DNA from: Termitomyces sp. T153
Lineage: Eukaryota; Basidiomycota; Agaricomycetes; Agaricales; Lyophyllaceae
Direction of reading: 5' to 3'
Assembly: GCA_018296165.2 (NCBI GenBank)
Contig: JACKQL020000042.1
Span: forward strand, 186,001-250,000
Length of the DNA stretch: 64,000 nt
Below are positions 10,854 to 23,102 of the stretch, piece after piece; position 1 is the first letter of the stretch; every line of letters begins with the position of its first letter. A program made the translations under genes and the position numbers. The notes beneath the pieces were generated by a model, which worked only from the letters and a program-made list of their open reading frames with translations, searched no databases and was not told the origin of the DNA.

Positions 10854-11303
10854 CTAGTGAATCACTGTCAGTATGAATAGTGGCAGATTTGGGTTGAGTG
10901 GTAGCATTGTTGCTAGTGGGTTACCAATAATTTGTTGCTTGATTAAGTCTTTGCTAATGTGGCTGGTGACAGGTTTGGTTTTCATAGCAACAGGCTTGTA
11001 CCTCTTCTTTACCTGGACACCCCTTTGTTCAGCAGGTTCATTAGTGACAGACTGAGCAGCAAATGGAATGTTAATGTAAGTGGGGGTAATATCTGCATGA
11101 GTTGTTGTGACTCTGGTGGCAGAGGTTGGGGCACATGACATCTTTACTTGTTGATGGGTAGTGGCAGAGAATGTTACTCTTTTCTTGGAGAATGTATCAG
11201 CAAACTTATGACACTCCATGTAAGGGGATGACCCTTCTGTGGGTAGTCTGACCCTATTTTGGACTTGGCCACATAGTATGTTACCAGACTGGCTGCCTGA
11301 CAA
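10854..11303 (-). pseudogene. Gypsy B-like pol linker fragment
   Basis: One open minus-strand frame of about 149 codons. It resembles the stretch just upstream of reverse transcriptase in gypsy B (about 51160-51400): shared patterns are YxNIPF-AQ, VKKxYKPVAMKTK, SHIS and NPNLP-FIL. A KFADTFSKK motif of the type preceding RT in gypsy elements lies near its start. No RT core follows. The fragment lies between LTR remnants of the same family, so it is probably the deleted remains of one minus-strand element. Confidence 0.6.
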
Positions 11304-11519
11304 CTCCCATTCCCCTTTTGTCTGGTACTAGTCAGCCCTTCATAGTCATCAGACCCTATTTCTCCTTTTGATGTATTGATAGTCATTACTGCTTAGCATA
11401 CCTGGGCCACTTACCACATATAGTATTAGTCATAGCATAGCCACAGATGTAGTATATAAACCAGTCATAAGGATAGAATATCCTTTGACCAATCAATAGC
11501 AGCATTCCCCAGGTCTATC

Positions 11520-12178
11520 CAGTGAACTGATTGTGAGAACCCCAGTGTCACCACCTTGCTTGGCTCATTGCACTCACCCCTTGCATTGTCTCTATATACA
11601 GGCAGTATTTATACTGTTTGTAGACATAGTATTCAGAAAGGAAATATAGTTGCTGCCAGCAATGGCATCTGCCAAAGTGTCCATGATACATATTGGATAT
11701 CAGTATGGTAACCAAGTATACATATGCAATGTCAACAAGATGCATAATGAATGTCAGTAACAATAAAAGAGCATACCTAACATCAATGTCTGAAGTGTAG
11801 ACACCATTCAGGTATGTTTGTAAGCAAGACAAGAAAAATGATAAGTAAGAAGTCACATGGCTTTTAATATATCTGTTTTTGACAAGAGGTATTGTTGTTG
11901 CTAGGCAAGGTTGCTAGTGATCATTGCTAAGGAAGGTCTTGACCTTATTGTTCTAGATACAAAGGCTAGATTCCATGTGATGAGGCTCATGATCCAGAAG
12001 TCTTGTGGTTGCTAGGATCCCATGTAATAGCTACATCATTCCAGACCTTGGGGCTAGATCCCATGTGATAAAGTTGCATGACTCATACATACTTGTGCTG
12101 TGTCCATATCAAGTGCTGCTCAGATAAGATAGTCCAAGATGTCAGTAATGGGTGCTCAGTGACAGTTGGGTCTTGTCA
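11520..12178 (-). repeat. Truncated LTR of the gypsy B-like family
   Basis: Reverse-complement similarity to the gypsy B LTR first half: the GGTGCTCAG motif at the right end (12150-12178) and the stretch equivalent to 47390-47480. It is also similar to 13580-14186. The left boundary is uncertain. Confidence 0.55.
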
Positions 12179-12183
12179 ACACC

Positions 12184-12745
12184 CAATGGACCAATTCCAG
12201 AGTTATGATGGCAACTGTCAAGGACTGCTACATCAAACCTCCAATACTGAATGAGGGTGATCTCACACCCAAGGTTGCCAAGGAATCTGCAATTGTTTGC
12301 CTTGGTTTCCTAGAGACAAAGGAGGTTGAAAGTGCAGACCAAGTTTACCAGATACTTGTTGGAATTAAAGACCATCATTGGTCAATGCAATTGTATCATT
12401 GCTCTCTCCTTTGTCAACTTGATGAAAAAACTCCATGCATCTTACTTGCTGCATGATTGGAAGGCAAAATATTGAATCCATACCCTGTCTGCCAATTTCA
12501 GTCACACCAAGCAGACCTTCTGGAATTTTGCCTTGCATTTACAAAAACTGAACCCTGCCATTGGGTACACTGTCTCACTTTGAACTTGCCCAGCTCAGGA
12601 CCCAGATTGAGGCCAAGCTGGATTCTGCTTTATCAACTACCTACATTGAGTGCAATATCAATGATACTGCCAATATCACAATGTGGTTGGACACCATCTG
12701 CCTGCTCAATGAGACCCATTACTGAACTAAGAAATGTCAGAGAGT
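12184..12745 (+). pseudogene. Degenerate gypsy-type gag fragment
   Basis: The first part is open as one frame (about 12184-12456), with the pattern of a gag capsid: a PP-L-EGD-TP start, then a GFLE-KE segment and VYQILVGIKDHH. After a frame change, 12570-12745 reads HFELAQL-TQIEAKLDSAL...WLDTICLLNE, as expected for the later capsid helices of the same gag. Several frameshifts are present and no zinc knuckle was found. The flanking LTR fragments are minus-strand, so this belongs to another element. Confidence 0.5.
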
Positions 12746-12890
12746 GTAACATGGTTATGGTTTGTAGTCTTGCATTCACACAGATATAGAAGTATCCCAA
12801 TCATTAGGATTCCTGTATGTAGTGTAGAACAACAAAATATTTTCTTATGTAATCAATACTGTATAGATAAGATATGCATAAGGGTATAGT

Positions 12891-12910
12891 CTGTTACACC
12901 CCCCCTTTGG
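12891..12910 (-). other. Possible PPT/LTR junction of an unassigned element
   Basis: On the minus strand an AAAGGGGGGG tract is followed by TGTAACAG. A similar arrangement (AAAGGGGGGTA then TGTAACAG) occurs on the + strand at 63721-63739, so both may come from one family. The LTR body is not defined. Confidence 0.3.
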
Positions 12911-13059
12911 ACTACAACATGGTCTGAGTGAATGCATGGACAGTAATGCACTATGAGATGAAGAGTGATGTGCCTACTCATACAACAGTTCAGCCTTGTC
13001 AACAGGCAGTGGTATGAGTACATTGGGATTGGCATAACTCAAACTGGAGCCAGGTACTC

Positions 13060-14186
13060 TGATGTGCTCCTATGCTGCCTAGCTTCCATGCAGGAAACCA
13101 AAAGGAAGACCTAAACACTAACAACTAGATAGGGTAGCTGGCAATAGGAAGTTAATAGGGGGCAAGTCAGTAACCATCCCAGAAAGCAAGAGCTAATGGA
13201 TGTGAGGGGTATGAGGAGTCAAGTGAAAAGTGTTGCTATTGCTAGCCTAATTCAATAGACAGTAACAAAAGGTTGCTGGATAGTAGAAAGAGAGAGGAAC
13301 AAAGGCAAAAGAGTCACTAGGAAAGGGGGAACTAAGCAATAGAAAGGGAGTGGGGAACAAGGAATGAACAAGGGTAAGATGAACTGGAGGATGAACATAA
13401 ATATTTGCTAGCCATAGTTGCTAATGTTGCTATGTCATAATAACACTAAGGATACCTGCAATTGGCACCCATGCTAGATCAAGGTCAAGGGCATCAAGAC
13501 TTGTTGCTAAGTTGTTGGCAATGACAAGAGAGAGCAATAAGAAATCTAAAGCTGGCAAGCTGAGAGCTAATGAGGGGAATGGTACTCTGTTTGTTGTCTT
13601 GTCTCTATGTACAAGCAGTATTTATACTGTTTGTAGGTATAGTATTCAGAAAGGAAATATTAGTTGCCACCAGAAATGGCATCTGCCAAAGTGTTCATGA
13701 TATATACTGGATGTCAGTATGGTAACCAAGTATATGTATATGATGTCAAATAAATGTGTAAAAATTGTCAATCACAAGAAAAGAGCATTTCTGATGTCAA
13801 TACCTGAAGTGTAGATGCCATTCAAGTATGTTTGTAACCCAGACAAGAAAAATGATAAGTAAGAAATCACATGTCCTTTAATAGATCCATTTTTGAAAGG
13901 AGGTATAATTGTTGCCAGGTAATGTCACTAGCAATTGTTGCTAAGAAAGGTTTCAGCCTTATTGTTCTAGATCCAAAGTCCAGACTCCATGTGATGAGGC
14001 TCATGATCCATAAGTCTTGTAGTTGCTAAAATCCTGTGCAAAAGCTACATTGTTCCAGACCTTGGGGCTAGACCCCACATGATAAGTGTCATGACTTGTG
14101 CATGGTCATGTACAATGTGATCAGCTGCTGTCCAATCAGAAATGCCAAAGATGGTGCTCAGCTCAATGTCATATTCCTGATTCATC
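13060..14186 (-). repeat. LTR of the gypsy B-like family, near full length (~1.13 kb)
   Basis: Left end TGATGTGCTCCTATG, right end around GGTGCTCAGCTC...TTCATC. It follows the reverse complement of the 1.12 kb gypsy B LTR over its whole length with many substitutions, many of them CA/TG alternatives. The exact right boundary is uncertain. Confidence 0.6.
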
Positions 14187-16626
14187 TGGCCTTTTGAGGC
14201 TTTGGAAGCATGCAATGCAACAGTGCCTCCAATTTCTGGCACTGCACCCACAGCCTCCTCTAGAGTGAACATCAGTTCAAGTGTTCTAACCTAAATTCCA
14301 GAGGCCTTACCTCAACTTGTTGCATCCACTACTGTGGATGCCTCTGTAGGCAGTAACATCCTTACATGCTTCACTTCAGTGTGAAGTGCCTCCCCTGGTG
14401 TGGGCACCCATCTCTTGAGTACCTGGGTGAATTGCTTCACCATGTTATACTGTTGCTTTTGCAACAGTTTGATCATGTTGAGTAGCCTCTTGGATCAGTC
14501 TCTGTCTCAACAATTCCATGGTTGGGAATCTCTTTCTGACTCAGCACCTCCCCTTCCACATGTCCTTTGCCCTTCTCAGCTGCTAAATGTCTTGACAGCA
14601 AGAGCATTTGCTATCATGGCTCCTGCTGTGGCCTATATTTGTCATACTTGCCCCAACATGGAGTCAAGTCTCTTGCTCATGGTGGGAGAGACCCCTGTGG
14701 TAGCATTTCATGCCAGGGGGATGGTGCCCTTCTCTCTTGTGTGCTCCTTGCAGAACCTGTTCTTCATGATCCACTTGTCCTTGCTTTGTTCCTCTGGGGA
14801 GAACAGCTGTTAACACTCCCATTCTTCCTCTTGGTTACTATGTTGATCCCAACATGGAGGGAGTCCAACTATGCAGTCCACATCAGACATGCTGATGGTG
14901 CCTTTATTTCTATGTCCATTGGGTGGATGTTGTCTGAGTGTGGTGCTGTGGCAAGCGCCACAGCAGGAACAATCTGAAGTTGGCCCATTGAGGCCTGTTG
15001 CTATACTGCCACTTGTGGTACCTGAGTCTGCTGCTGGGCCATCATGCCCTAACTTGTCATTGGAATCTGTCCTTGCATCAAGGCCAGCATACTCAAATAT
15101 AGATTGAAGAAGGGCATTGGTCCTTGGCTAAATATAGTTGTAGTTGGACCACTCCTTGCCACTGAGCAGGCTGCCCACTCTGAGCCAGCTGCACAGGTAC
15201 CTGCCCAAAGTATTGCAGAAACACTGCCAGCTGGGGCAGTTGCTGTGCTATGCCTTGGAATGCATACACATTGTCCATGCCCATGCCTGACAAAGGGTGA
15301 TGTTGTGTGCCCTAAGGCATGACTTGCACCTGCATGTGGTGATGTTGCATGCCCTGGGGCACACCTTGAGCCTGCATTTGGTCAACCAACATTCCTGCCA
15401 ATACTCCATCCACCCTAGAGCCCATTTGGCTCTGATTCTGGGGGCCCAAACCATGCTACAATGTTGTTGCTAATCAGTTGGTTATTGCTATCAAAGTTGG
15501 TGCACAACTTTTTTGACCAAGCCCAAAAAATCACACCATCACTGATACCATCACTCATGTCAGCCCATCACCATCTATCTCTACTCCCAATCATCTGCTA
15601 AGTCACATGTGGATGTCCCACCTAACTCCTCTAATAAGAAGGGGAGGAAGGGGGGCACCTACATGTCTAATTAGAGTGAATATTGTTAGTTGTCTATAAT
15701 ATAGGTAATTCCTGAATAAATACTGGTAACTTTTAAAAAATGTAATGGAGCACCCATTACCTCTTCTATTATTTACTGTAGGCACATACAAGGGGGTTTT
15801 CCTTTTGTCAGCCACTATGCTGCACCCTCTGGATCTACTGTCAGGTACAACTGAGTAGAGGGCACTTGAGTGCCCTCCATTGTGATGCTCATCAGACCAC
15901 CCAGGGGTGGTCAAACAGGAGTAGCTGCTGGCAGCCCTCCTAGCATCACACCACTCTCTCTCCCCACACCATGGTGTGATGTGGCAGATCTGATGTTTCA
16001 TGTGGAGCACTCTGCAATGCTCCATCAAACTCTGGTTTAGACCTAGGCCCAAACACCTGACCTTCTATTGTCACCACTGTGCACATTGCAGAAGGGGAAC
16101 ATTAAAATTTGAACATTCTAATTGTAACATTCTAATTGTAACTAGTGACAGTGAACTTCTTTTCTGAAAGTTCAGCTTTTGCTTTACAAACAAGTAAATG
16201 CTTGTTTGACTTAAAAAATGTAATGTTTCCATTACAGTTTGCACAGCTTACAGTTCACACTCCACAAGTCAAAACCAGTTGTTTGATTCTGTCTACAATG
16301 TATGAAGTAAAGTGCTGCCATGTAATTACAATAATAATATTTTATAGGTAGCATCATATGATGCTACCATATAGTAATAATAGATTAATTATTGTACAGC
16401 ACTGTGAGTGACAGGGCTGATATCCTTCCCAGATGCTATGGAAAGTCAACATGACTCCTCAACAGTGATTACACTGCTGAGGAATGATGAGGATGTGCCT
16501 CACAGGGCATGCAGCCCTGTACAATTGTGAACTGGGGCCATGCTGAGCTTGTGCACAGTGGGACCATCAGCATTCATCCAGACAATTCCAGAGGATGTTG
16601 GAGACACCATGAGTATGAATGGTGAA
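14187..16626. other. Degenerate repeat-derived sequence without assignable gene
   Basis: The minus strand of 14280-15480 shows broken frames rich in Gln, Met and Pro (15093-15293 is Gln-rich) and a short segment with a few Cys, resembling the variable ends of retroelement polyproteins, but no domain is identifiable. 15600-16400 is A+T-rich and includes the palindrome at 16347-16368. 16400-16626 shows nothing recognisable. Confidence 0.35.
16347..16368. repeat. 22 bp perfect palindrome
   Basis: The sequence from GGTAGCATCAT to its exact reverse complement ATGATGCTACC forms a perfect dyad with no spacer, in an A+T-rich context. Function unknown; it could be the end of a small transposon or a chance structure. 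Confidence 0.6.
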
Positions 16627-16994
16627 TGTCAGGGGACTTCCATTTCCAACCTCTGCAACCTATTACAGTGCCTCTACAGCTTGTTTGACATCTCTGGGGC
16701 TCATTCTAGAACCCCAGAGATTTCCAAAGAACTGTGGAGTTCTTAGTATTATCTCAGTAATCATCATCCTAGAGTTAGGAGTAGCTCCAGCTTTCTGTAC
16801 AGTAGTTTCCATGCCTCTGCCATCTGCTGATGCACTGTGCCAAGCAGCAGGGATCCTTAGACTTGTTCTCTTCAGTTCTCCTCTGCTAAGTAATTAGCTA
16901 CTGATTGTATTGTCATCTACTCTGCTAATATACTTTGGATTCCCCTCTGCTAGCTGCATGACTCTGATCTGCTGCTCTGGAGGTTGCTCTTACA
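16627..16994 (+). repeat. 5' LTR of gypsy A outer copy (368 bp)
   Basis: TGTCAGGGGACTTCC...GTTGCTCTTACA. It has the same length as both LTRs of gypsy A copy 2 (45734-46101 and 62779-63146). The 5' flank is GTGAA; its partner is lost with the right end. Confidence 0.8.
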
Positions 16995-17100
16995 GCAAAA
17001 CAAGTCTCCTAAAACTGGTCTGGAAGCCTCTCTCAGCCACAAGGAACCTCTGAGCTACTATCCATCACTTTTCCATCAGGATTAAGCACTATAGAGTTCT

Positions 17101-17377
17101 ATGTCTCAGCTTGCCAACCCAGACACACCCTCAGAGGCCCCAGCCCTGCAGAACAAAGCCTGGATTCACCTGCTACACCTAGAAACCCAGGTGCAATTAA
17201 TGCAATCATCTCTCACCCATCACACTACTGAACTCTCTACCCTCTGTTAAACCACAGATCTGATCTCCCATTTACTCCAGGCACTGCTCAAATGCCTAAC
17301 TCCTACCTCTGCACCTCTCCTGGCTGTGGAACCAGCCCTAACCATGCCTGCACCCACCTCTGCAGCTCCAGTGACCC
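17101..17377 (+). pseudogene. Gypsy A outer copy, gag 5' part
   Basis: Starts ATG TCT CAG CTT GCC (MSQLA), followed by a predicted helical, Gln/Leu-rich N-terminus of gag and a Pro/Ala-rich linker ending at the TSD base 17377. One TAA (Gln position) interrupts it. The continuation is at 23578. Confidence 0.7.
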
Positions 17378-17717
17378 TGTCAGGGGACTTTCATTTCCAA
17401 CCTCCATGACTGGTTCCAGCACCTCTGCAGCTTGTTTGACATCTCTGGAGAACTCCAGAGAACTCCATATTACCTCAGCAACCATTTTCCTAGGGTTAGG
17501 GGTAGCTCCAGTCACCTGTACAATAGTTCCCATGCCTCTGCCACCTGCTGATGCACTGCACCAAGCAGCGGGAATCCTTAGACTTGTTCTCTTTGGATTC
17601 CCCTCTGCTAGGTGATTAGTTACCAATTTGTATCATTGTCTACTCCACTAATATACTTTGAATTCCCCTCTGCTAGCTGTGTGACTCCAATCTGTCACTC
17701 TGGAGATTGCTCTTATA
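17378..17717 (+). repeat. 5' LTR of gypsy A inner copy (340 bp)
   Basis: TGTCAGGGGACTTTC...GCTCTTATA. It is shorter than the 368 bp typical length because of a small deletion after the GACATCTCTGG segment. The last base pair CA has decayed to TA. Confidence 0.8.
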
Positions 17718-17823
17718 GCAGAACAAATCTTCTAAAACTGGCCCAGAAGCTCTGCATAGCTGCAAGAAACCTCTGAGCCACTATCCATCACTTTTCCACC
17801 AGGATTAAGCATTGTGGAGTTCT

Positions 17824-19050
17824 ATGTCTCAGCTTGCCAACCCAGACACACCCTCAGAGGCCCCAGCCCTGCAGGACAAAGCCTGGACTCGCCTGCTCCA
17901 CCTAGAAATCCAGGTGCAATTAATGCAATCATCTCTCATCCACTATATGACTGAACTCTCTACCCTCTATCAGACAATGGATCTTATCTCCCAGTCACTC
18001 CAGGTGTTGCTAGAATGCCTAAGCCCTAACTCCACACCTCCTGCAGCCAAGGAACCAGCTCTGCCTGCTACAGCACCCACTCTAGTGGCTCCAGTGACTC
18101 TGTGGCCATAGATCCCTTGCCCAGCACTGCCAGACACATACAATGGTGCTTGCTCCAGTGGGAAGCAATTCCTACAGTCCTGCCTCACCTACATCCACCT
18201 CAGTAGGGATGCCTTTGACTCTGATGCATTGAAAATAGCCTGGGTGCTGTCATACATGAAGACTGGACATGCCTCCACCTACATGCTGTGAGTTTTCTGC
18301 CATCCTGGAGGTGTGGGGAGCTTCCTGGACTGGGCCACCTTTGAGAAGGACTTTTGCATGGAATTTTTTCTGTTGAACCCTGCCAAGATGGCAGCACTGA
18401 TGCTGCATGACAGGGAGCAGTATGGATAAGGGAAGCATATGTTGGATGAGTACATTGACTTGTTCTGAGCCCTAGTCAAACAGGCCACCTACCCTGATAG
18501 CCTCCAGCTGTGCCTCACCTTCCAGGATGGCTTGCACCCTGCCTTGGTGGAATGCATTGACAACCTAGCAGAGGGTCACCCTAATGATAAAAAGATTGTA
18601 TCATAATACAAGGTGGCCTGGGACCAATGGCAGCTCATGGAGATATGGAGGGAGCTCTGCTGCCCCCATTCCACAATGTGCCCTGCTCCAGTCAGCAGCT
18701 TCCACCACCCTGCACCTACTCACCCAGCACCGGCCCTTGCTCCACCTGCTCCTGCTGCTTGTCCCCTACCCCCAGGAATTCCCATGGATATAGACATGGC
18801 CCAACAACTCCGCACAGCCCTGCTGTTATGCCAGAGATGCAAGAAGCCCAGGCACTTTGCATGGCACTATCCCCTGGGCCTGGAGGTCTGCTACCCTTCT
18901 GCAGTAGAGCAGGAGGAACTTCTCCTGCAGCTCCTGGCCACAAAAGATGCTGCTGGAGCTCCATTGCTGGACAAGCCCCTGCTGGAGTTGACCCTAGAGA
19001 AAGCCAACATGAGCACCTCACCTCTGGAGCTAGAGGGGGATCTTTTTTAG
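17824..19050 (+). pseudogene. Gypsy A inner copy, gag
   Basis: One frame of about 408 codons from ATG 17824 to TAG 19048-19050, broken by several TGA/TAG/TAA codons. It has an N-terminal helical segment, a Pro/Ala-rich linker, then the capsid with the conserved pattern FLDWA-FEKDF, LDEYID-F-ALV-QA-YPD, LVE-IDNLAEG and DQWQLMEI. The C-terminal zinc knuckle (about 18832-18875) reads C-x2-C-x4-H-x4-Y: the last Cys is lost (TGC/TGT to TAT). Gag would form the virus-like particle and bind the RNA. Family: Metaviridae gag. Confidence 0.75.
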
Positions 19051-19117
19051 TCAAGTGATGAATGAGGTGTATGCCTCTATTGCTAGGTGCTAACAGGTAC
19101 TCTTGTCTGTTGATAGA

Positions 19118-22100
19118 AAATGAAACTGCCTTTTCCAATGCCCTTCATTCTGGGACAGAAGAACCTCAAAGCCCCCTTCCAGATGTACAACACTGGCTCC
19201 AGAGCCCCCACCAAGCTCTCTGACACCTCCAAAGGTCCAACAGCACAGGCCTACTTAGGTGTGCCAAATGCCCCAACAGTACATGATGGCCTCTGGCTCA
19301 TCCACCCATTCCTTGCACCTTGATGTGGAGATTGAGATGATGGACACCCAGCAAAACCTTGGAGTTGCAGCTCTCCTGGACAGCAGAGCAATGGGACTTT
19401 TCCTGAGCTTGGAGTTCATCAAACACCACAGCCTGACCATGCAGCCCCTTTCCAAACCCATTTCTGTCTGCAACATTGATAGAATGCCCAACAAAGCCAG
19501 TGCAATTAGCTCCATGGTCAACCTGGTTCTCCACTATTGGAACTATGCAGAGCATGCTGTATTCACTGTCACCAGCTTGGAAAGACAAGACATGATCCTC
19601 AGGTTCATGTGGCTCCAAGAGCATAACCCCAAGGTTGATTGGACCAAAGGAGAGGTGACTATGAGTAGATGCTCCAGAAAGTGCTCTGCCTCTGCTGTGG
19701 AGGCCAGAGTGGAGTGTCAGACTCAAGTCCAAGAGCATGCAGCCATCTAAGCATGTCATGCCAGCCCTCTCCCCTTTGCTGATCTAGACCTCCTGGACCC
19801 CCCACCTCTGGCATTTCCTTGTAGGGAGGCCCTCTATGAGAACAATTGGAGCAACAGCAGAGCCCCAGAGGAGGAGTGTGGAGGGAGTTTAGTAGTATAT
19901 GCAAACCAGAGCTCCAGGATGAAGCAATAGAAGCAGGGGATCAAATTTATGTTACCACTGTCCACCTGTTGCTCTCTATCATGGAGATTAGGGCTAGCCA
20001 GACTACATCCCAGCAGCTGGCCCAGACCTTTGCCATCAATGCTATGCCTCAAGAGTTCTGGGATATAGTACCCTCCTACTTGCATGCATTTGAGAATGTG
20101 TTCTCCAAGGCCTCCTTTGACTTGCTTTTGGAGTGCAAGAGGTGAGACTATGCCATCAAACTGCTGCCTGACTCAGCACCCTCCAGCTGTAAGGTCTACC
20201 TCCTCACACCCAGAGAGCAGGATGAGCTTGATGCCTTCCTCCAGGAGAACTTGGACTCCAGTTATATCTGTCCATCCAAATCCCTGATGGCTTCTCCAGT
20301 CTTCTTTATCAAAAAGAAGGATGGCTCCCTCTGACTAGTACAGGACTATTGGGTACTCAATACCATGATGGTGAAGAATCACTACCCTCTCCTCCTCATC
20401 TCCAAGCTCATCAACAACCTCCGGGGTGCATGATACTTCACTAAACTGGACATTTGGTAGGGTTACAACAATGTGCACATTCAGGAGGGAGACAAGTGGA
20501 AGGTGGCCTTCCAGACCAACTGGGGATTGTTTGAGGCACTTGTTATGTTTTTTGGTCTCACCAACAGCTCTGCTACCTTCCAGACCATGATGAACAACAT
20601 CTTCTGGGACCTCATTGTGGAGAGTGTAGTGTGCATGTATCTCAATGACATCCTCATCTACACTAAAATGCTGGAGGAACACCATCGGATCACTTGTCTC
20701 ATCCTGGAACACCTCTGCCAGCACCAGCTCTACCTCAAGCTGGAGAAGTGTGAGTTTGAACAAACCCAGATCAAGTACCTTGGCCTGATCATCTCCTATG
20801 GAACTGTAGAGATGGACCCAGTGAAGGTAGCAGGTGTGGCAGAATGGCTGGAGCCCCAGAACAAGAAGGAGGTACAGGCATTCCTTGGTTTTGCAAACTT
20901 CTACTGGAGATTCATCCAGGACTTCTTGCATCATGCCTGCCCACTGTTTGACCTCACAGGGAAAGATATTACATGGAGCTGGGAACGCTTTTGATACTCT
21001 CAAGCATGCCATGACCTCCAGACCTGTTCTCCTCTTCCTGGATGACAACTCTCCCTTCTATATAGAGGCCAACAGCTTGGACTTTGCTACTGGAGCAGTG
21101 CTCTCACAGCAATTTCCAGAGGACAGAAAGTGGCACCCAGTGGCCTTTTACTCCAAAAGCCTGAATGTGGTGGAGCGGAACTACGAGATCCATAACAAGT
21201 AGATGTTGGCCATCATCTGGCTGTTTGAGGAGTGGCAGCACTTTCTGGAAGGTGCACAGCACAAGTTCAAGGTCTGGACAGATCACAAGAACCTTGAATA
21301 CTTCTGGACAGCCAAGAAGCTCAATTGCCAGCAGGCCCAATGGTCCCTCTACCTTGCCAACTTTGACTTCTCCTTGCACCACAAGCCTGGCCAGAGCATG
21401 GGGAAACCAGATGCCCTGTCTTGGAGGGTGGACCACAGCATGGAGGAAGGTAATAACAGTAACATTGTGCTCCTCCACTCCAAATTGTTTGTGATCCAAG
21501 CCATAGAGGGCCAGTTGTCAACAGAGCAGAGGCAGACATTCTCTAGGACATCCAATGGGGTAATAGGGATGGTCAACAGAAGGAGCTTGTGGCACAGGCT
21601 GCTCAGATGCTGAAGTCAGGGCATGCTACTAGTGTTAAGGCAGTCCATGCTGATGAATGGGCCCTCTGAGACAGAATCCTGACCTTCTGAGACCATATCT
21701 ATGTCCCCAACATCCTGGAGCTCTGTTGGAGGATCATGGAGCAACACTACAACTCCCACATTGCAGGGCACCCCAGGTGGTGGAAGACACTGGAGTTAGT
21801 ATCACTGAACTACTGGTGGCCCCAGATGTCCAGGTACATTGGGTCCTACACTAGTACCTGCAATCTGTGCCTCTGGACCAAGCCCCAATGCCAACTCCCC
21901 TATGGACAGTTACACCTGCTACTGGTGCCTGTGGAACAATGAAGTGTAGCATCTGTGGACTTCATTATAGAGCTCCCTGATGCCTATGGTTACAATGCAA
22001 TCATGGTGGTAGTGGATCTGTATGGCAAGAGAGCACACTTCATTCCAACCCACACCACCTGCTCTGCCATGAGTGCCATGAACCTGTACCAGAGGAACAT

Positions 22101-23091
22101 CTGGAAGCTCCATGGCCTCTCTGATGCCTATGTCTCAGATTAGGGACTGCAATTCATGGTGGAGTTCACCTGCAAGCTCTACTAACTGCTTGGAGTAAAG
22201 CTCCACACCACCACTGCCTACTATCCACAGTCCAATGGCTAGATGTAGTGTGTAAACTAGGAGTTGGAATAGTATCTCTGCCTCTTCTGCAACAAGTGCC
22301 AAGATGACTGGGATGAACTCCTCTCCAATGCCAAATTCCAGTACAACAACCATGTTCACATATCCACCCAATTTTCCTCATTCTTCCTTGACACTGGACA
22401 GCACCTGCACATGAGTTTTGAATCCCAGGCCCAACCCTTGGAGAATGAGGCAGTAAACAAATTTGTGGACCAGATGAAGAGGTCACAAGGAGAGGCCCGA
22501 GCTGCACTGGTGAAGGCAAAGGATGACATGGTACAATACTACAACTATGGGAGGACCCTGGAGTGCAGATATCAGCCCAGGGATTGAGTCTACCTGGATG
22601 CCTCTGACATTACAACTACCCATCCCTCAAAGAAGCTGTCACACTGCCAGTTAGGGCCATTTACAGTGGAATGGCAAGTAGGACCCTTGGCCTATCAACT
22701 CTGACTCCCTGCAGGGATGCGCCAGCTTCATCTGGTGTTCAATGTGGTCAAACTTACTCTGGCCCCTAAAGACCCTATCCCAGGATGACATCCACCACCT
22801 CCACCGCCCCCAGTGGTGGTCAATGACAACAAAGAGTATGAAGTGGAAGAAATCCTGGACAGCCATTTATTCTGGAGATGACTACAGTACAAGGTGAAGT
22901 GAAAAGGCTACGGAATTGAAGATATTTCCTGGGAGCCATGGGAGAATGTACATGCTCCCAGACTTGTTAAGGAGTTCCACTGGAGACATCCAGACATGCC
23001 ACATGCCATACAAGGAATCTATCCTATCTTGCCAGCAGACCAAGCAATCAAGGACTTCTTCTACCACACACGTCAAGATGCTGCATGCTAG
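19118..23091 (+). pseudogene. Gypsy A inner copy, pol (protease, RT, RNase H, integrase, chromodomain)
   Basis: Protease, 19250-19750, has an active-site segment LLDSRAMG (Gly of D-S-G lost). RT is at 20130-20990; the catalytic YxDD box reads YLND at about 20638, an Asp-to-Asn change at a CpG position. The following FLGFANFYWRFI block is typical of gypsy RT. RNase H is at 21000-21500 (WTDHKNLEYF). Integrase is at 21700-22600, with an HH-CC zinc region (GHP...CNLC), core motifs VDFI and YVSD, and the catalytic Glu replaced by stops in the NG-M-CVN segment. The chromodomain, 22836-22990, has YEVEEILDS, KGYG and DISWEPWENV, which places the element in the chromoviruses; such domains steer integration to marked chromatin in known cases. 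At least 15 stops are present. Confidence 0.8.
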
Positions 23092-23102
23092 AGGGGGGGT
23101 GA
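23090..23102 (+). other. Polypurine tract of gypsy A inner copy
   Basis: AGAGGGGGGGTGA directly precedes the 3' LTR start TGTCAGG. An identical tract precedes the 3' LTR of copy 2 (62766-62778). The GGGGGGGTGATGTCA core is shared with element C. Confidence 0.75.

Noticed and set aside
14280..15480. Cys- and Gln-containing minus-strand stretches as a third antisense zinc-cluster gene
   Set aside because: Only scattered Cys remain, stops are frequent, and no six-Cys spacing can be read; too weak to claim.
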